A stretch of DNA of 64,000 nt from JBGTFE01 sp041747435 (GTDB lineage: Bacteria; Acidobacteriota; Blastocatellia; Pyrinomonadales; Pyrinomonadaceae). Every line of letters starts with the position of its first letter. Position 1 is the stretch's first letter. The translations under genes and the position numbers were made by a program. Below the pieces are notes generated by a model. It ran no database searches. It saw nothing but the letters and a program-made list of their open reading frames with translations, and was not told where the DNA came from. The stretch spans positions 71,160 through 135,159 of the forward strand of contig JBGTFE010000117.1 in NCBI GenBank assembly GCA_041747435.1, read 5' to 3'. Shown one piece after another: positions 1 through 9,301 of this stretch.

Positions 1-551
1 TCGAGCGTTTGCAGATTCATCGCGATCAAACCGCGGCAAACCTGGTAATCGTCCAAAACGAGCGAAAGCATTTCCCAGCCTTCATATTTGTTTACCGTTC
101 CGGCAACTTCCCATTTTCGAACCTGTTCATCGAGCGCGTAAAGAAGCTGCTGCCCGGTCGATGCTCCGGCAAAAGCCGTCCGGTGATGAAGCGTGCCGCC
201 AAAACGCCGAAAATCGAGCAAGCCTTCCTTCGTTCGCGAAAACGGAACACCCATCCGATCAAAAAGATATATGATCTGCGGCGCCATTTCGCACATTTTC
301 TGAACGGGCGGCTGGTTTGCCAAAAAGTCGCCGCCATAAACGGTATCGTCAAAATGTTTCCACGGCGAATCGCCTTCGCCCTTTGTATTCACGGCGCCGT
401 TTATTCCGCCCTGCGCACAGACCGAATGCGAACGCTTGACCGGAACGACCGAGATCAAATCGACTTCGTGTCCGGCTTCGGCAATTTTCATCGCGGCTGC
501 AAGTCCCGCAAGTCCGCCGCCGACAACCGCAATTTTTAATGTGTTTGGCAT
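1..551 (-). CDS. sdhA: Succinate dehydrogenase/fumarate reductase flavoprotein subunit, N-terminal part
   Basis: This is the first 183 residues or so of the flavoprotein subunit of complex II, which oxidises succinate to fumarate at the inner face of the membrane. The product starts MPNTLKIAVVGGG, and a glycine-rich nucleotide-binding loop covers residues 11-16. The stretch RSHSVCAQGGING (about 40-52) holds the histidine (H42) that carries covalent FAD in this family. The ATG is at 551-549 and the frame is open to the left edge, so the gene is cut by the window. Together with sdhC just upstream on the same strand, the order sdhC-sdhA is that of the Bacillus-type complex; sdhB is expected beyond the edge. 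The 114 bp between the two genes holds a palindromic repeat. Confidence 0.93.
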   Translation of the reverse strand, partial: MPNTLKIAVVGGGLAGLAAAMKIAEAGHEVDLISVVPVKRSHSVCAQGGINGAVNTKGEGDSPWKHFDDTVYGGDFLANQPPVQKMCEMAPQIIYLFDRMGVPFSRTKEGLLDFRRFGGTLHHRTAFAGASTGQQLLYALDEQVRKWEVAGTVNKYEGWEMLSLVLDDYQVCRGLIAMNLQTL

Positions 552-558
552 AATTTGT

Positions 559-651
559 GGAACACTGATTTTTTAGGATTGGTTATGATCGGTTAGGAAA
601 ATTAAATATAAAATCATAACAATCTTATTCAATCCTAATTAATCAGTGTCC
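559..651. repeat. Imperfect palindromic repeat between sdhC and sdhA
   Basis: Nested complementary arms are visible: AACACTGATT near 561 pairs with AATCAGTGT near 640, AGGATTG with CAATCCT, and GTTATGAT with ATCATAAC. The whole unit of about 93 bp can fold into one long hairpin in the sdhC-sdhA transcript. It fills most of the intergenic gap. It may be a mobile palindrome of the kind seen elsewhere in the window, or an RNA-processing signal. Confidence 0.7.
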
Positions 652-665
652 TATTTCCTTATTTC

Positions 666-1397
666 TCAAAACTTGCGCGAACCGCCCGGCTCGACAATTC
701 CTTTTTTCTCCACCTCGTGACAAAACGTCTGCGGCAGCAATCCGCATGGACGAACAAACGCGATCGCCGCGTTCGTGCCTACGGTGAACAGAAAAACAGA
801 TAAGCCGATGCACGCGTAAAGCGCGTATTTCTGCGCTTTTTCGCCGATCAAAATTCCCCAATCGACCGCAAAAAGAAAAAATCCGTAAGCAAGATGCCAT
901 GCGGTCGCCGCGACGCCCAAAATGTAAAAAATCAAAATAAATATATTTTTGAATTCCGCAGCAACGATCGCAAACGCTTTGTCGGCATTTCCCGCAACCG
1001 GATTTCCGAACGATTCCAAGCCGGGAAGCACGCCGAAACGCAGATTCAAAATATGAAACAGCAAAAAGAAGAACAGAAAGATTCCTGTCACGCGCTGAAA
1101 AATATAAAACCAATTGCGCCCGTAGCTGTAATTAAACACATTCGGACGCGCTTCGACTGAAATAAAAACGCCGTAAATGGAATGAAAAAGCAGCGGCAGA
1201 AAAATCCCGAAGATCTCTACAAACAAAAGATACGGAATATCGTGAATGTCTTGTACGTGTTTGTTAAAGCTCGACGCGCCGCCCATCGCCGCCGAATTTG
1301 TATACATATGGACGAAAAAAAACGCGCCCAACGGAACAATTCCGGTGAGTTGATGAAGCTTGCGAAGCAAAAACGTTCTGCTTAGTTTTATCGCCAT
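666..1397 (-). CDS. sdhC: Succinate dehydrogenase cytochrome b558 membrane subunit
   Basis: This is the membrane anchor of complex II, which binds haem b and passes electrons from the flavoprotein and iron-sulfur subunits to quinone. It has 243 residues and five hydrophobic segments. Histidines placed as in the Bacillus-type di-haem subunit are visible at H30, H72, H115 and H168. The segments RKLHQLTGIVPLGAFFFVH, LLFHSIYG, LLFHILNLRFG and ATAWHLAYG are typical of the family. It precedes sdhA on the same strand and should be the first gene of the operon. A LysR-type gene is transcribed away from it across a 150-bp gap that must hold both promoters. Confidence 0.92.
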   Translation of the reverse strand: MAIKLSRTFLLRKLHQLTGIVPLGAFFFVHMYTNSAAMGGASSFNKHVQDIHDIPYLLFVEIFGIFLPLLFHSIYGVFISVEARPNVFNYSYGRNWFYIFQRVTGIFLFFFLLFHILNLRFGVLPGLESFGNPVAGNADKAFAIVAAEFKNIFILIFYILGVAATAWHLAYGFFLFAVDWGILIGEKAQKYALYACIGLSVFLFTVGTNAAIAFVRPCGLLPQTFCHEVEKKGIVEPGGSRKF

Positions 1398-1547
1398 TGC
1401 TATTGTGATAAATATTCTGAATTTTTAAGTTTAAAATCGCAACCGGCAATCGAAAAATTCTCTGAGTTTTAATCTTACTTTCTTTCTTTAATAAGATAAA
1501 ATGAATTCTCTTGCGTAGATTATGTAGAAAAACTTATTATTGAAACA

Positions 1548-2444
1548 ATGCATATAGAAACATTGAAAGTTTTTTGTGATCTTGTCGATATGCAAAGCTT
1601 CTCGCTGTCGGCGGAGCGAAATTTTATCACGCAGTCGGCGGTCAGCCAGCAGATTCGCGCGCTCGAAGACAAATTCAAGCGCCGTCTTTTAGAGCGCGTG
1701 CGCGGTCGACGCGAAGTTCGGCTGACGCTCGCGGGAGAGGTTTTTTATCGCGAAGCAAAAAACGTTTTAGTGAGCTTCGATCAAATGCAGGAAAGCATGC
1801 GCGGGCTTGTCGGCAGGATCAGCGGAACCGTAAAAGTCGCGACGGTTTACAGCGTCGGCTTGCACGAGCTTCCCGCAAAAGTGCGCGAATTTATGTCGAA
1901 ATTTCCTGCGGTAAAGATCGATCTCGAATACTCAAGAACGACGCGCGTCGTGCGCGATGTTTTAAGCGGCGCAGTCGAGCTTGGCGTCATAGCTTTTCCT
2001 GAAACGCGGCGCGGTTTGACGATCGTGCCTATGCCGGGCGCGCGTCTGGTTTTGATCTGTCCGCCGGATCACGAATTTGCAAAGCGCAAGAAAATCAAGG
2101 CAAAAGAGCTAAACGGACGGGATTTTGTGTTGTTCGAGCGTGATATTCCGACGCGTAAGGCGACGGACAGAATTCTAAAAACACAGGGCGTTGAGGTTAA
2201 GAAAACGGCAGAATTCGATAATGTCGAAACAATAAAACGCGCGGTCGAAACCGGCTTCGGGCTGGCGATCGTTCCGCATCCGAGCGTGATGGACGAAGAA
2301 GAAAAGCTCCACCTCGCCGTGATTCAACTCGCGGAAAAAGAATGGATTCGCCCCGTCGGAATAATTTATCGAACCGACCGGTCGCTCTCATTGGCTGCAA
2401 AGAAATTGATAAAAGTCCTAGAAAACAATCCGCAAAATCCTTAG
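1548..2444 (+). CDS. LysR-family transcriptional regulator
   Basis: This 298-residue DNA-binding regulator has normal LysR length. The winged helix-turn-helix lies at residues 1-60 (ETLKVFCDLVDMQSFSLSAE, then SQSAVSQQIRALE-like residues). A periplasmic-binding-protein-like effector domain fills the rest, with the usual GLAIVPHPSV segment near residue 245. The ATG follows GAAAC with no strong ribosome-binding site. It is divergent from sdhC, the arrangement in which LysR proteins often control the neighbouring operon, so a link to the sdh genes or to sulfur or carbon metabolism is possible but unproven. The specific effector cannot be read from the sequence. Confidence 0.92.
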   Translation: MHIETLKVFCDLVDMQSFSLSAERNFITQSAVSQQIRALEDKFKRRLLERVRGRREVRLTLAGEVFYREAKNVLVSFDQMQESMRGLVGRISGTVKVATVYSVGLHELPAKVREFMSKFPAVKIDLEYSRTTRVVRDVLSGAVELGVIAFPETRRGLTIVPMPGARLVLICPPDHEFAKRKKIKAKELNGRDFVLFERDIPTRKATDRILKTQGVEVKKTAEFDNVETIKRAVETGFGLAIVPHPSVMDEEEKLHLAVIQLAEKEWIRPVGIIYRTDRSLSLAAKKLIKVLENNPQNP

Positions 2445-2502
2445 AATTTTTCGATTTTTGGTTTATAGTATTTCAAATAGTTCGAAAAATAGAGGTCTTA
2501 AA

Positions 2503-5500
2503 ATGAAGCTCAATTCGAAAATTATTTTTTCCGTGATTTTTCTTTTCGTTCTTTATGCTGTATTTTTCCTAACTCCGAAAACGGTGACTGTAAATGAAGA
2601 AAGTAAATCTCTTGATTTGAATAATTACGACATTCGAATGGACAAAGGAGGCGAAGCGAAAACCGCGATCGCGCAGTTCATCGAGCGATCTTCGAAATCC
2701 GCTCAAACAATCTTGATTGACCGAAAGAAAGCGCTTGACGCGGAAGAAGACCTTCGCCGACAGGTCGCCGACTTAAAGATCGAGTACAACGAAGACCTGC
2801 AAATTCCGGAGGTCGTTTCGCGAAACTCCGAATTTTTGACCGCGCCGAACAAAAAAAAGAGAGACGTCATTCTTAAAGATTTTATCCAGCCCAACGCCGA
2901 CCTTTTTGGAATGCGGCGCTCGCAGATCGATCGACTAGAAAAAACGGCGGATTACACAAATCCCGACGGCGATCTTTCGTTCGTGCATTTTGAGCAAAAA
3001 ATAAACTCGATCCCGGTTTTTCGAGGCGAGTTAAAAGCCGGCTTTTCGCGCACAAACGAGATCGTCCGCATTATCAATAATCTTGCACCAAATCTTGACT
3101 ACGAAGCTTTGCCGACGGAAGGCAGCAGCGCCGAAGAAGCAGTTTTGCAAGCGGCGAAATTTGTCGGTTTGGAAGCGAAAGATGCGGATGTTCGGCGCAT
3201 CCTAGCCGAATCGAACGAATTGAAAGTTACATTCGAACGCGGTCAGTTTTCCGACCGCTCAATGGCGGAGAAGATGTATTTTCCGATCGATCACGGCGCA
3301 GCGCGGCTTGCCTGGCGCGTTCTTTTATGGACAAATGGCGCCGCTTTTTACGTCATCGTCGATGCTGAAACGGGAACGCTTCTGTGGCGCAAAAATCTTA
3401 CCGAACATCAGACGCAGACCGCGACTTTTAATGTCTACGGCAACACGACGAGCATGATGAAAACGGCGGACAACCCTTCGCCGTTTACGCCGGGATGCCT
3501 CGACGCGAACACTTGCCCGCAGCCGCCGATTCTCAATCGCACGAATTTCACGCTGATCGGAAACGAGCCGCCGTATGATTTTAACAATCTCGGCTGGATC
3601 AACGACGGCGAAAACCGCACGATCGGCAACAATGTCGAAGCGGGTATTGACCGCATTCCGCCAAACGGAATCGATCCTGACGGCTGGGCGTTTGGCAATC
3701 CGTACCGCGTTTTTAACTACACATATAATCCCGCTCCGGGAAATCCGCCGCCGGGCGAAGCGCCGGTCCCAACGATGCAGATGTATCCGCCGTCGCAATT
3801 TCAGCAAGGCTCGGTAACGCACATTTTTTACACGGTCAACCGCTGGCACGATGAAATGTATCTTTTAGGATTTACCGAACCGGCGCGAAATTTTCAAACA
3901 GATAACTTCGGGCGCGGAGGTTTGGGAAACGACAGTATCGCGGTTAACGTTCAGACTTTTGGCAATAATTTCTCGAGTCTGCCGGACGGCATGCGCGGAC
4001 AGTTTGTCGCAAGTATTTGGACAAATCCGGATCCCGATCGTGACAGCGCACTGGATTCGCAAGTTACTGTTCACGAGTTGACGCACGGACTTTCCAGTCG
4101 TCTGCACGGTAATGCTTCGGGGCTTTCGACGAATATGGCGCGCGGAATGGGTGAAGGCTGGTCCGATTTTTACGCGCTCACTTTGCTTTCCGAACCGACG
4201 GACGCCGCGTGCGGCATTCACACTATCGGCGGGTATGTTACATATCAAATTACAAGTGGTTTCGAAGCTAATTATTATTACGGGATCAGACGTTTTCCGA
4301 CAGCCCGTAAAAGCTGCGTTGGCGCAAACAACAAACCGCATTCTCCTTTAACTTTTCGTCACTCAAACTCACCCTGCAACGCGGAAATCAACACGGTCGG
4401 AGCATTTCCGCGCGGTCCGATCGGTTCGGTGACCTGCGATCAAGCTCATAATCTCGGCGAAATATGGAGTTCGACCCTCTGGGAAGTTCGCGGCTTTTTG
4501 ATCGATATTCACGGCGCGGCGGAAGGAAATCGAAGGGCTTTGAAATATGTCACGGACGGAATGAAACTCGCGCCGCTAAATCCGACGTTTTTGCAGGAAC
4601 GCGATGCAATCTTAACAGCCGCGCAAGTTTCAGCCCCAGCCGATATATGTTCGGTTTGGCGCGGTTTTGCGGTTCGCGGTATTGGGTTTTCGGCGAGCAT
4701 TCAAAATGTCGGAACAGGTTCTAACAATACGGTTGTAACCGAGGCTTTCGATTTACCTCTGCAATGCCGCGCCGCCACGCGGGCGGATTTTGACGGTGAC
4801 GGTAAAACGGATATGTCGGTCTTTCGTCCGACTGAAGGCAACTGGTACCTGAATCGTTCGACGTCAGGGTTTGCGGCAATTAATTGGGGACTTGCCGCAG
4901 ATATTCTCGTTCCCGGAGATTATGACGGCGACAATATCACGGATACGGCGATCAAGCGCGCCGGCGATTGGTATATTTTGCGAAGCGGTGATAACACGAC
5001 CGTCGTGGTTAATTGGGGATTTTCTTCTGATATTGCGGTTGCCGGAGATTACAGCGGTGATTCAAAAACCGATTATGCAGTCTTCCGACCGTCAGAAGGC
5101 AATTGGTATATTTTGCGTTCAGACGGCGGAACCGCAGTTTTTAATTGGGGAATTTCTACTGACATACCGCTTGCCGGAGATTTTGACGGCGACCGGAGAA
5201 CCGATTTTACCGTCTATCGTAATGGCGTTTGGTATATAAATCAGAGTTTGGCGGGAATCAAGATCGTGACATTCGGTCTTTCTTCCGATATGCCCGTTCA
5301 CGCCGATTACGACGGCGATGGCAAAGATGACGTCGCGGTTTTCCGACCGTCCGACGGCTACTGGTATATTTGGCGAAGCACAGACAGCGGGATCAGCTAT
5401 ATTCCGTTTGGTTTGAACGGCGACATTCCCGTTCCGGGCGACTACGACGGCGACGGAAAATATGATCAAGCGGTCTATCGCGGCGGAATATGGTATTTGA

Positions 5501-5580
5501 ATCGTTCAACCTCAGGATTTACCGCTGCGCAATTCGGACTCGCCGCTGATGTGGCGATACCGAATCGATATTTGCCGTAA
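2503..5580 (+). CDS. Secreted M36-family (fungalysin-like) metallopeptidase with C-terminal FG-GAP repeats
   Basis: This predicted secreted zinc endopeptidase has 1025 residues. I chose the ATG at 2503 because AGAGG lies just upstream and the product then begins with a signal sequence (MKLNSKIIFSVIFLFVLYAV). The order is signal peptide, FTP-type propeptide (about 80-200), M36 catalytic domain, then six or seven FG-GAP repeats from about residue 758. The zinc site HELTH is at 524-528, and the third ligand is probably E551 in GMGEGWSDF. The repeats carry calcium-binding loops such as DFDGDGKTD and DYDGDGKDD, which in other proteins form a beta-propeller used in adhesion. The same repeat type ends the next gene and a third gene at 33.7 kb. 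A hairpin (AAGTTG/CAACTT) followed by T-rich sequence after the stop may end transcription. Confidence 0.9.
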   Translation: MKLNSKIIFSVIFLFVLYAVFFLTPKTVTVNEESKSLDLNNYDIRMDKGGEAKTAIAQFIERSSKSAQTILIDRKKALDAEEDLRRQVADLKIEYNEDLQIPEVVSRNSEFLTAPNKKKRDVILKDFIQPNADLFGMRRSQIDRLEKTADYTNPDGDLSFVHFEQKINSIPVFRGELKAGFSRTNEIVRIINNLAPNLDYEALPTEGSSAEEAVLQAAKFVGLEAKDADVRRILAESNELKVTFERGQFSDRSMAEKMYFPIDHGAARLAWRVLLWTNGAAFYVIVDAETGTLLWRKNLTEHQTQTATFNVYGNTTSMMKTADNPSPFTPGCLDANTCPQPPILNRTNFTLIGNEPPYDFNNLGWINDGENRTIGNNVEAGIDRIPPNGIDPDGWAFGNPYRVFNYTYNPAPGNPPPGEAPVPTMQMYPPSQFQQGSVTHIFYTVNRWHDEMYLLGFTEPARNFQTDNFGRGGLGNDSIAVNVQTFGNNFSSLPDGMRGQFVASIWTNPDPDRDSALDSQVTVHELTHGLSSRLHGNASGLSTNMARGMGEGWSDFYALTLLSEPTDAACGIHTIGGYVTYQITSGFEANYYYGIRRFPTARKSCVGANNKPHSPLTFRHSNSPCNAEINTVGAFPRGPIGSVTCDQAHNLGEIWSSTLWEVRGFLIDIHGAAEGNRRALKYVTDGMKLAPLNPTFLQERDAILTAAQVSAPADICSVWRGFAVRGIGFSASIQNVGTGSNNTVVTEAFDLPLQCRAATRADFDGDGKTDMSVFRPTEGNWYLNRSTSGFAAINWGLAADILVPGDYDGDNITDTAIKRAGDWYILRSGDNTTVVVNWGFSSDIAVAGDYSGDSKTDYAVFRPSEGNWYILRSDGGTAVFNWGISTDIPLAGDFDGDRRTDFTVYRNGVWYINQSLAGIKIVTFGLSSDMPVHADYDGDGKDDVAVFRPSDGYWYIWRSTDSGISYIPFGLNGDIPVPGDYDGDGKYDQAVYRGGIWYLNRSTSGFTAAQFGLAADVAIPNRYLP

Positions 5581-5717
5581 GTTGTTGGGAAAAGACAGTC
5601 GCCAAAATCGCTTTTCAACTTGTAAATTTTTTGTTGCGGAAATCGAAAAGTATAAGGTAATATATTTTTAAACTAGAGATCTTTTGCGCAGATATTTTGA
5701 TAATTCGCGAATATATA

Positions 5718-5826
5718 GGGCAGAATCAATTCGCATGGCTTCACCAGATTGTTATGTGAGCGAGGTATCTGCCCGCTAATAAAACAAGGTAACTTATTCA
5801 AAGCCGCATTGCTGTTTTGAATAAGT
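5718..5826 (+). promoter_or_regulatory. Structured leader upstream of the WD40/FG-GAP gene
   Basis: The 335-bp gap between the two secreted-protein genes holds two clear folds. GGGCAGA (5718-5724) pairs with TCTGCCC (5768-5774) around an inner stem in which GCTTCAC can pair with GTGAGC. Just after it, ACTTATTCAAA (5792-5802) is the exact complement of TTTGAATAAGT (5816-5826), giving an 11-bp stem with a 13-nt loop. The folds end 90 nt before the start codon, so they would lie in the 5' untranslated region. They match no riboswitch class I recognise. They could be an attenuator, an mRNA-stability element or a small RNA. Confidence 0.5.
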
Positions 5827-5915
5827 GGGTGAAACTGAAATTACTTTTGGTATGTAAAGATGATTCGGTTTCAAACATGTGATTAATTGAATTAATCACG
5901 AACAAGGAGGGAAAA

Positions 5916-7826
5916 ATGAAAGTTAGAAGTAATGTTTTGGCATTTTTTGTCAACGCATTTTTTTTGTGCTTTGCGGTGTCCGGCGTCGCGCAGTCGTTGC
6001 CGGAAATCATTTGGAGCAGTAGGGCTCACCAGGCGGAACCGGGAGGTTTTGCGTCAACTAATTCAATCAGGTTTTCGCCCGATGGACAAAGGATTATCGC
6101 CGGCGGAAAAAGGTCGGTCGGAGGAGCACACGCAGGAAGTATTACAATTTTTAATGCCGCCAATGGAGCGGTGTTAAAGACAACACCTGTTTTTATACCG
6201 ATTTCCGAAATCAACGAATTGGCGATCTCGCCCGACGGACTGCGTATTTCTACTGCCCATAACAGCGTGCAGTGCAACAACGAGCAGACAAGCTGCCGCT
6301 ACGCTTATGTTCTATACGAGTCGCAAAATTTGACCCGTATCAGCGAACCGCCGACAACATTTGTCGGGTCGCACTCGGTAGAATATTCGCCCGACGGTCA
6401 GATCGTTGCGCTCGGTGATTTTGCTTCCTACACCAATTTAAAATTTCTGAATCCGTCCGATCTTTCTATAATTCGGGCATTGCCCGGACATTTGATCGGC
6501 AACAGAGGCAGAACATTAAGTGTTCGTTTTTCGCCCGACGGGCAATTTCTCGCAACCGGCGGCGGCGATAACACAGTAAAGATCTGGCGCGTTTCCGACG
6601 GAACTTTGCTCCAAACATTTGCATTCCAATCGGATATAGGCGAAGTTTTTTCGGTCGAATATTCACCTGACGGACAATATATCGCCGCTACCGACCGCGC
6701 TACGATCTCGCAAGTGAAGATTTGGCGCGTATCGGACGGCGCGCTCGTCAGAACTTTTAACAATCCATATTTCTACAGCATTCCCAGCCACAAAGTAACC
6801 TGGACGCCGGACGGCAGATATGTCGTTACTCATTTTACGACCGGAAGCGACGGAAGCAGAATTCGTTTTTGGGACTTTCAAACCGGAGAGCTCGCCCGAG
6901 AATACACGCAGCCTTTTATTAGCCCGCAGGATGCGAATTCTATTCAGGCTCTTAGATTTTCCAGTGACGGACGCACCTTTGCATTTGGCGTAGATGAGAT
7001 CGTGTATCTTGCCCGTAATCCGTTTGCGCCGACTTCGACCTTCGCCGATTTTGACGGCGACGGGCGTTCCGATCCGTCGGTTTTTCGAGGCGGAATGTGG
7101 TATATGCAGGAAAACGTGAACAATTTTGTTTCCGTCCAATTCGGTCTCCCGGACGATGAGATCACGCCCGCCGATTTTGACGGCGACGGCAAAACCGACA
7201 TCGCCGTGTTTCGTGAAGGCACGTGGTATTGGCTAAATAGTTCGAACGGCAGTTTTAACGCGGGACAATTCGGAAAAGCCGGAGATGTGCCTGTTCCCGC
7301 CGATTTTACCGGCGACGGACGCGCTGAATTGGCAGTTTTTCGCGGCGGAGTTTGGTGGACGTATGATTTGGCGAACAACCAACATCAAGCAGTACAATTC
7401 GGAATTTCAACCGACCAAGCAGTTCCGGCTGATTTCGACGGCGACCGCAAAACGGATTACGCGGTTTTCCGCGAAGGCGTGTGGCATCACTTGAGAAGTT
7501 CGGATAACGTTTATCGCGTCGCTCAGTTCGGGCTGGCTTCGGACACACCGACAGTCGGCGATTACGATGGCGACGGCAAAGCCGATCAAGCCGTCTATCG
7601 CGGCGGAACGTGGTATGTTTTGGGAAGCACGCAGGGATTTTACGGGGCGGAATTCGGCATCGCGTCCGACATTCCGACGCCGGCTGACTATGACGGCGAC
7701 GGCAAAACCGATATGGCGGTTTTCCGCGACGGTGTTTGGTGGATGCTTCGTTCGATGGGAGGTGTAGAGATCGTTCAATTTGGCATTGAAAACGACCAAC
7801 CGATTCAAGCGGCATTTATCCCGTAA
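5916..7826 (+). CDS. Secreted WD40-repeat protein with C-terminal FG-GAP repeats
   Basis: This 636-residue exported protein of unknown role is preceded by an AAGGAGGG ribosome-binding site 6-8 nt before the ATG. The N-terminus MKVRSNVLAFFVNAFFLC is a signal peptide ending near VSGVAQS. Residues 45-370 hold repeated blades with the FSPDGQ signature (for example VRFSPDGQFLATGGGDNTVK) and form a WD40-type propeller. From about residue 375, six FG-GAP repeats with DFDGDGKTD-like calcium loops follow. A WD40 plus FG-GAP arrangement suggests two stacked propellers, probably for binding rather than catalysis. The gene is close behind the M36 peptidase on the same strand but has its own leader. Confidence 0.88.
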   Translation: MKVRSNVLAFFVNAFFLCFAVSGVAQSLPEIIWSSRAHQAEPGGFASTNSIRFSPDGQRIIAGGKRSVGGAHAGSITIFNAANGAVLKTTPVFIPISEINELAISPDGLRISTAHNSVQCNNEQTSCRYAYVLYESQNLTRISEPPTTFVGSHSVEYSPDGQIVALGDFASYTNLKFLNPSDLSIIRALPGHLIGNRGRTLSVRFSPDGQFLATGGGDNTVKIWRVSDGTLLQTFAFQSDIGEVFSVEYSPDGQYIAATDRATISQVKIWRVSDGALVRTFNNPYFYSIPSHKVTWTPDGRYVVTHFTTGSDGSRIRFWDFQTGELAREYTQPFISPQDANSIQALRFSSDGRTFAFGVDEIVYLARNPFAPTSTFADFDGDGRSDPSVFRGGMWYMQENVNNFVSVQFGLPDDEITPADFDGDGKTDIAVFREGTWYWLNSSNGSFNAGQFGKAGDVPVPADFTGDGRAELAVFRGGVWWTYDLANNQHQAVQFGISTDQAVPADFDGDRKTDYAVFREGVWHHLRSSDNVYRVAQFGLASDTPTVGDYDGDGKADQAVYRGGTWYVLGSTQGFYGAEFGIASDIPTPADYDGDGKTDMAVFRDGVWWMLRSMGGVEIVQFGIENDQPIQAAFIP

Positions 7827-7847
7827 GAAAATTGTCAGCTTAGTTAG

Positions 7848-7899
7848 AAAGCGAGGTAAAGCGACTACTTTTGAAAGTAACCGTTTTCCTCGCTTTTTT
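7848..7899 (+). terminator. Rho-independent terminator after the WD40/FG-GAP gene
   Basis: AAAGCGAGG (7848-7856) pairs with CCTCGCTTT (7888-7896), and the T-run continues to 7899. It lies 22 bp after the stop of the upstream plus-strand gene and just before the end of the convergent HD-GYP gene. The run of A on the other side means it could work in both directions. Confidence 0.8.
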
Positions 7900-7907
7900 G
7901 TTGTTCG

Positions 7908-9164
7908 TTAATCCAAACTAACGGAAAAACTCGATGTGGGACTGATCCCGTTCAAAGCATTTTTAAGAAGCGGCACAATACCTTCGGCTTCGACGTAATC
8001 TTTGCCGAGCAGACGGCGGAAGCGTTTTTGCTTTGTTTCGCCGGTCAATTCCTTTAACATTCCGCGATAAAAAGCCGTAACGAGTTCGGGCGCGAACTGT
8101 TTGCCCGAATTTCTTCTCAGATCGTCGATCACTTCATGCGCCGGGCGGCGGCGTTTGTAAGGTCGGTCGGTCGTCATCGCGTCAAACGAATCGGCGAGAT
8201 TCACAATTTTTGCGATATACGGAATTTCTTTATCCGCCAAACCGTCCGGATAACCGTTTCCGTCGAGCCGTTCGTGATGATATTTTGCCGCCAGCGGAAC
8301 GTCCGCGTATGGATGATGGATCGGCATCAAAATATCATAGCCGACCGCCGGATGTTTGTTCAATTCGGCTGATTCTTTGGCATTTATGCGATACGGCGCG
8401 TTGATAATGCCGCGCTCGACGGTCAATTTTCCGACGTCGTGCAGATAACCCGCGACCGCCGCGCCTTCGATCTGATCGTCGTCCCAACCCAATTCCTGCG
8501 CGATTATCTCTGTATATTTCCCGACGCGCACCGAATGCCCTTCGGTGTATTTGTCCTTGCAGTCGATCGCCGTCGCAAACGCCTTGACCGTGTCTTTGTA
8601 AGTCATCCGCAAATCGTCATAAAGCCGGCGGTTTTCGTCCGCTCGGCGCTCGAGCTCCGACATCAAATTACGCTGCGCGATCCCGACTCCGACGTGCCGC
8701 GCCATCGCGCAAATAATGTCTTTATCGTAGGTTGAATAAGGCTCGCCGTTCGCTTTTTCGCCGAGCAAAATAACGCCGACGATTTCGCCGCGAATGACGA
8801 GCGGCACAAGCAGCTCGATCTTTTTCGTTTCAAAACTGCGGTCGTAAACCTGGAAAAACGGCAAAACTTTCGCCTGTGAAACTTCGATCGGAACCACGCC
8901 GTTCGCCAAAAACTGTCTTTCGTCTTCGTATGTCAGAGTTAAGCTGAGCGGAAAATCATCGCCAAAGCCGCGCACGGAAAGCAGATTCAGCTCGTGCCCA
9001 AAGCGCGAATATCGCGCAACGCCGCCGCGCATTATCGCCAAACTTCCAAGCAAAAGATGCAGCGACGTGCGAATCATCTCCTGGAAATTCTGTTTGTGCG
9101 CGATCTCGTTGCCGATCTCCGCCAGCGCGCCGAAAGTGTGTATTAATTTTTGATTCTCAGCCAT
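7908..9164 (-). CDS. GAF domain plus HD-GYP phosphodiesterase-like protein
   Basis: This is a cytoplasmic signalling protein of 418 residues. A GAF sensor domain covers about 10-170, a short coiled-coil follows (170-195), and an HD-GYP domain covers about 195-380. The HD pair is H242-D243 (YLHDVGKL), the GYP motif is at 304-306 in DGNGYPDGL, and a KHP motif lies near 270. HD-GYP proteins with these residues hydrolyse cyclic di-GMP, so this one is predicted to lower its level in response to a ligand bound by the GAF domain. It lies 136 bp downstream of a STAS-domain gene on the same strand, and the gap holds a palindromic repeat. Confidence 0.9.
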   Translation of the reverse strand: MAENQKLIHTFGALAEIGNEIAHKQNFQEMIRTSLHLLLGSLAIMRGGVARYSRFGHELNLLSVRGFGDDFPLSLTLTYEDERQFLANGVVPIEVSQAKVLPFFQVYDRSFETKKIELLVPLVIRGEIVGVILLGEKANGEPYSTYDKDIICAMARHVGVGIAQRNLMSELERRADENRRLYDDLRMTYKDTVKAFATAIDCKDKYTEGHSVRVGKYTEIIAQELGWDDDQIEGAAVAGYLHDVGKLTVERGIINAPYRINAKESAELNKHPAVGYDILMPIHHPYADVPLAAKYHHERLDGNGYPDGLADKEIPYIAKIVNLADSFDAMTTDRPYKRRRPAHEVIDDLRRNSGKQFAPELVTAFYRGMLKELTGETKQKRFRRLLGKDYVEAEGIVPLLKNALNGISPTSSFSVSLD

Positions 9165-9172
9165 AAGATTTC

Positions 9173-9301
9173 ACCGCAGAGGCGCAGAGACGCAGAGGTT
9201 TTTAACAAAATATTGAACGCGTACGACACACCGGATCATTTCAGTCATTTATTTTTTGAAACCGGCAATTAGATTTCTCCGCGTCTCCGCGTCTCTGCGG
9301 T
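9173..9301. repeat. Inverted repeat of the CCGCAGAGGCGCAGAG type
   Basis: The left arm (9173-9197, beginning ACCGCAGAGGCGCAGAGACG) is the near-complement of the right arm (9277-9301, ending GCGTCTCTGCGGT). They match over 25 bp with about four differences and are separated by about 80 bp. The right arm reaches the first base of the TTA that is the stop codon of the STAS gene. This is a MITE-like or intergenic palindrome of a kind repeated in variant form at 32.6 kb. Confidence 0.75.

Noticed and set aside
9..539. Plus-strand open frame of 176 residues at the left edge
   Set aside because: It is antisense to sdhA, whose FAD-binding motifs are unmistakable in the other strand.
5718..5774. Cyclic di-GMP or other known riboswitch
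   Set aside because: The conserved cores of the classes I know are not present; only generic stem-loops can be supported.
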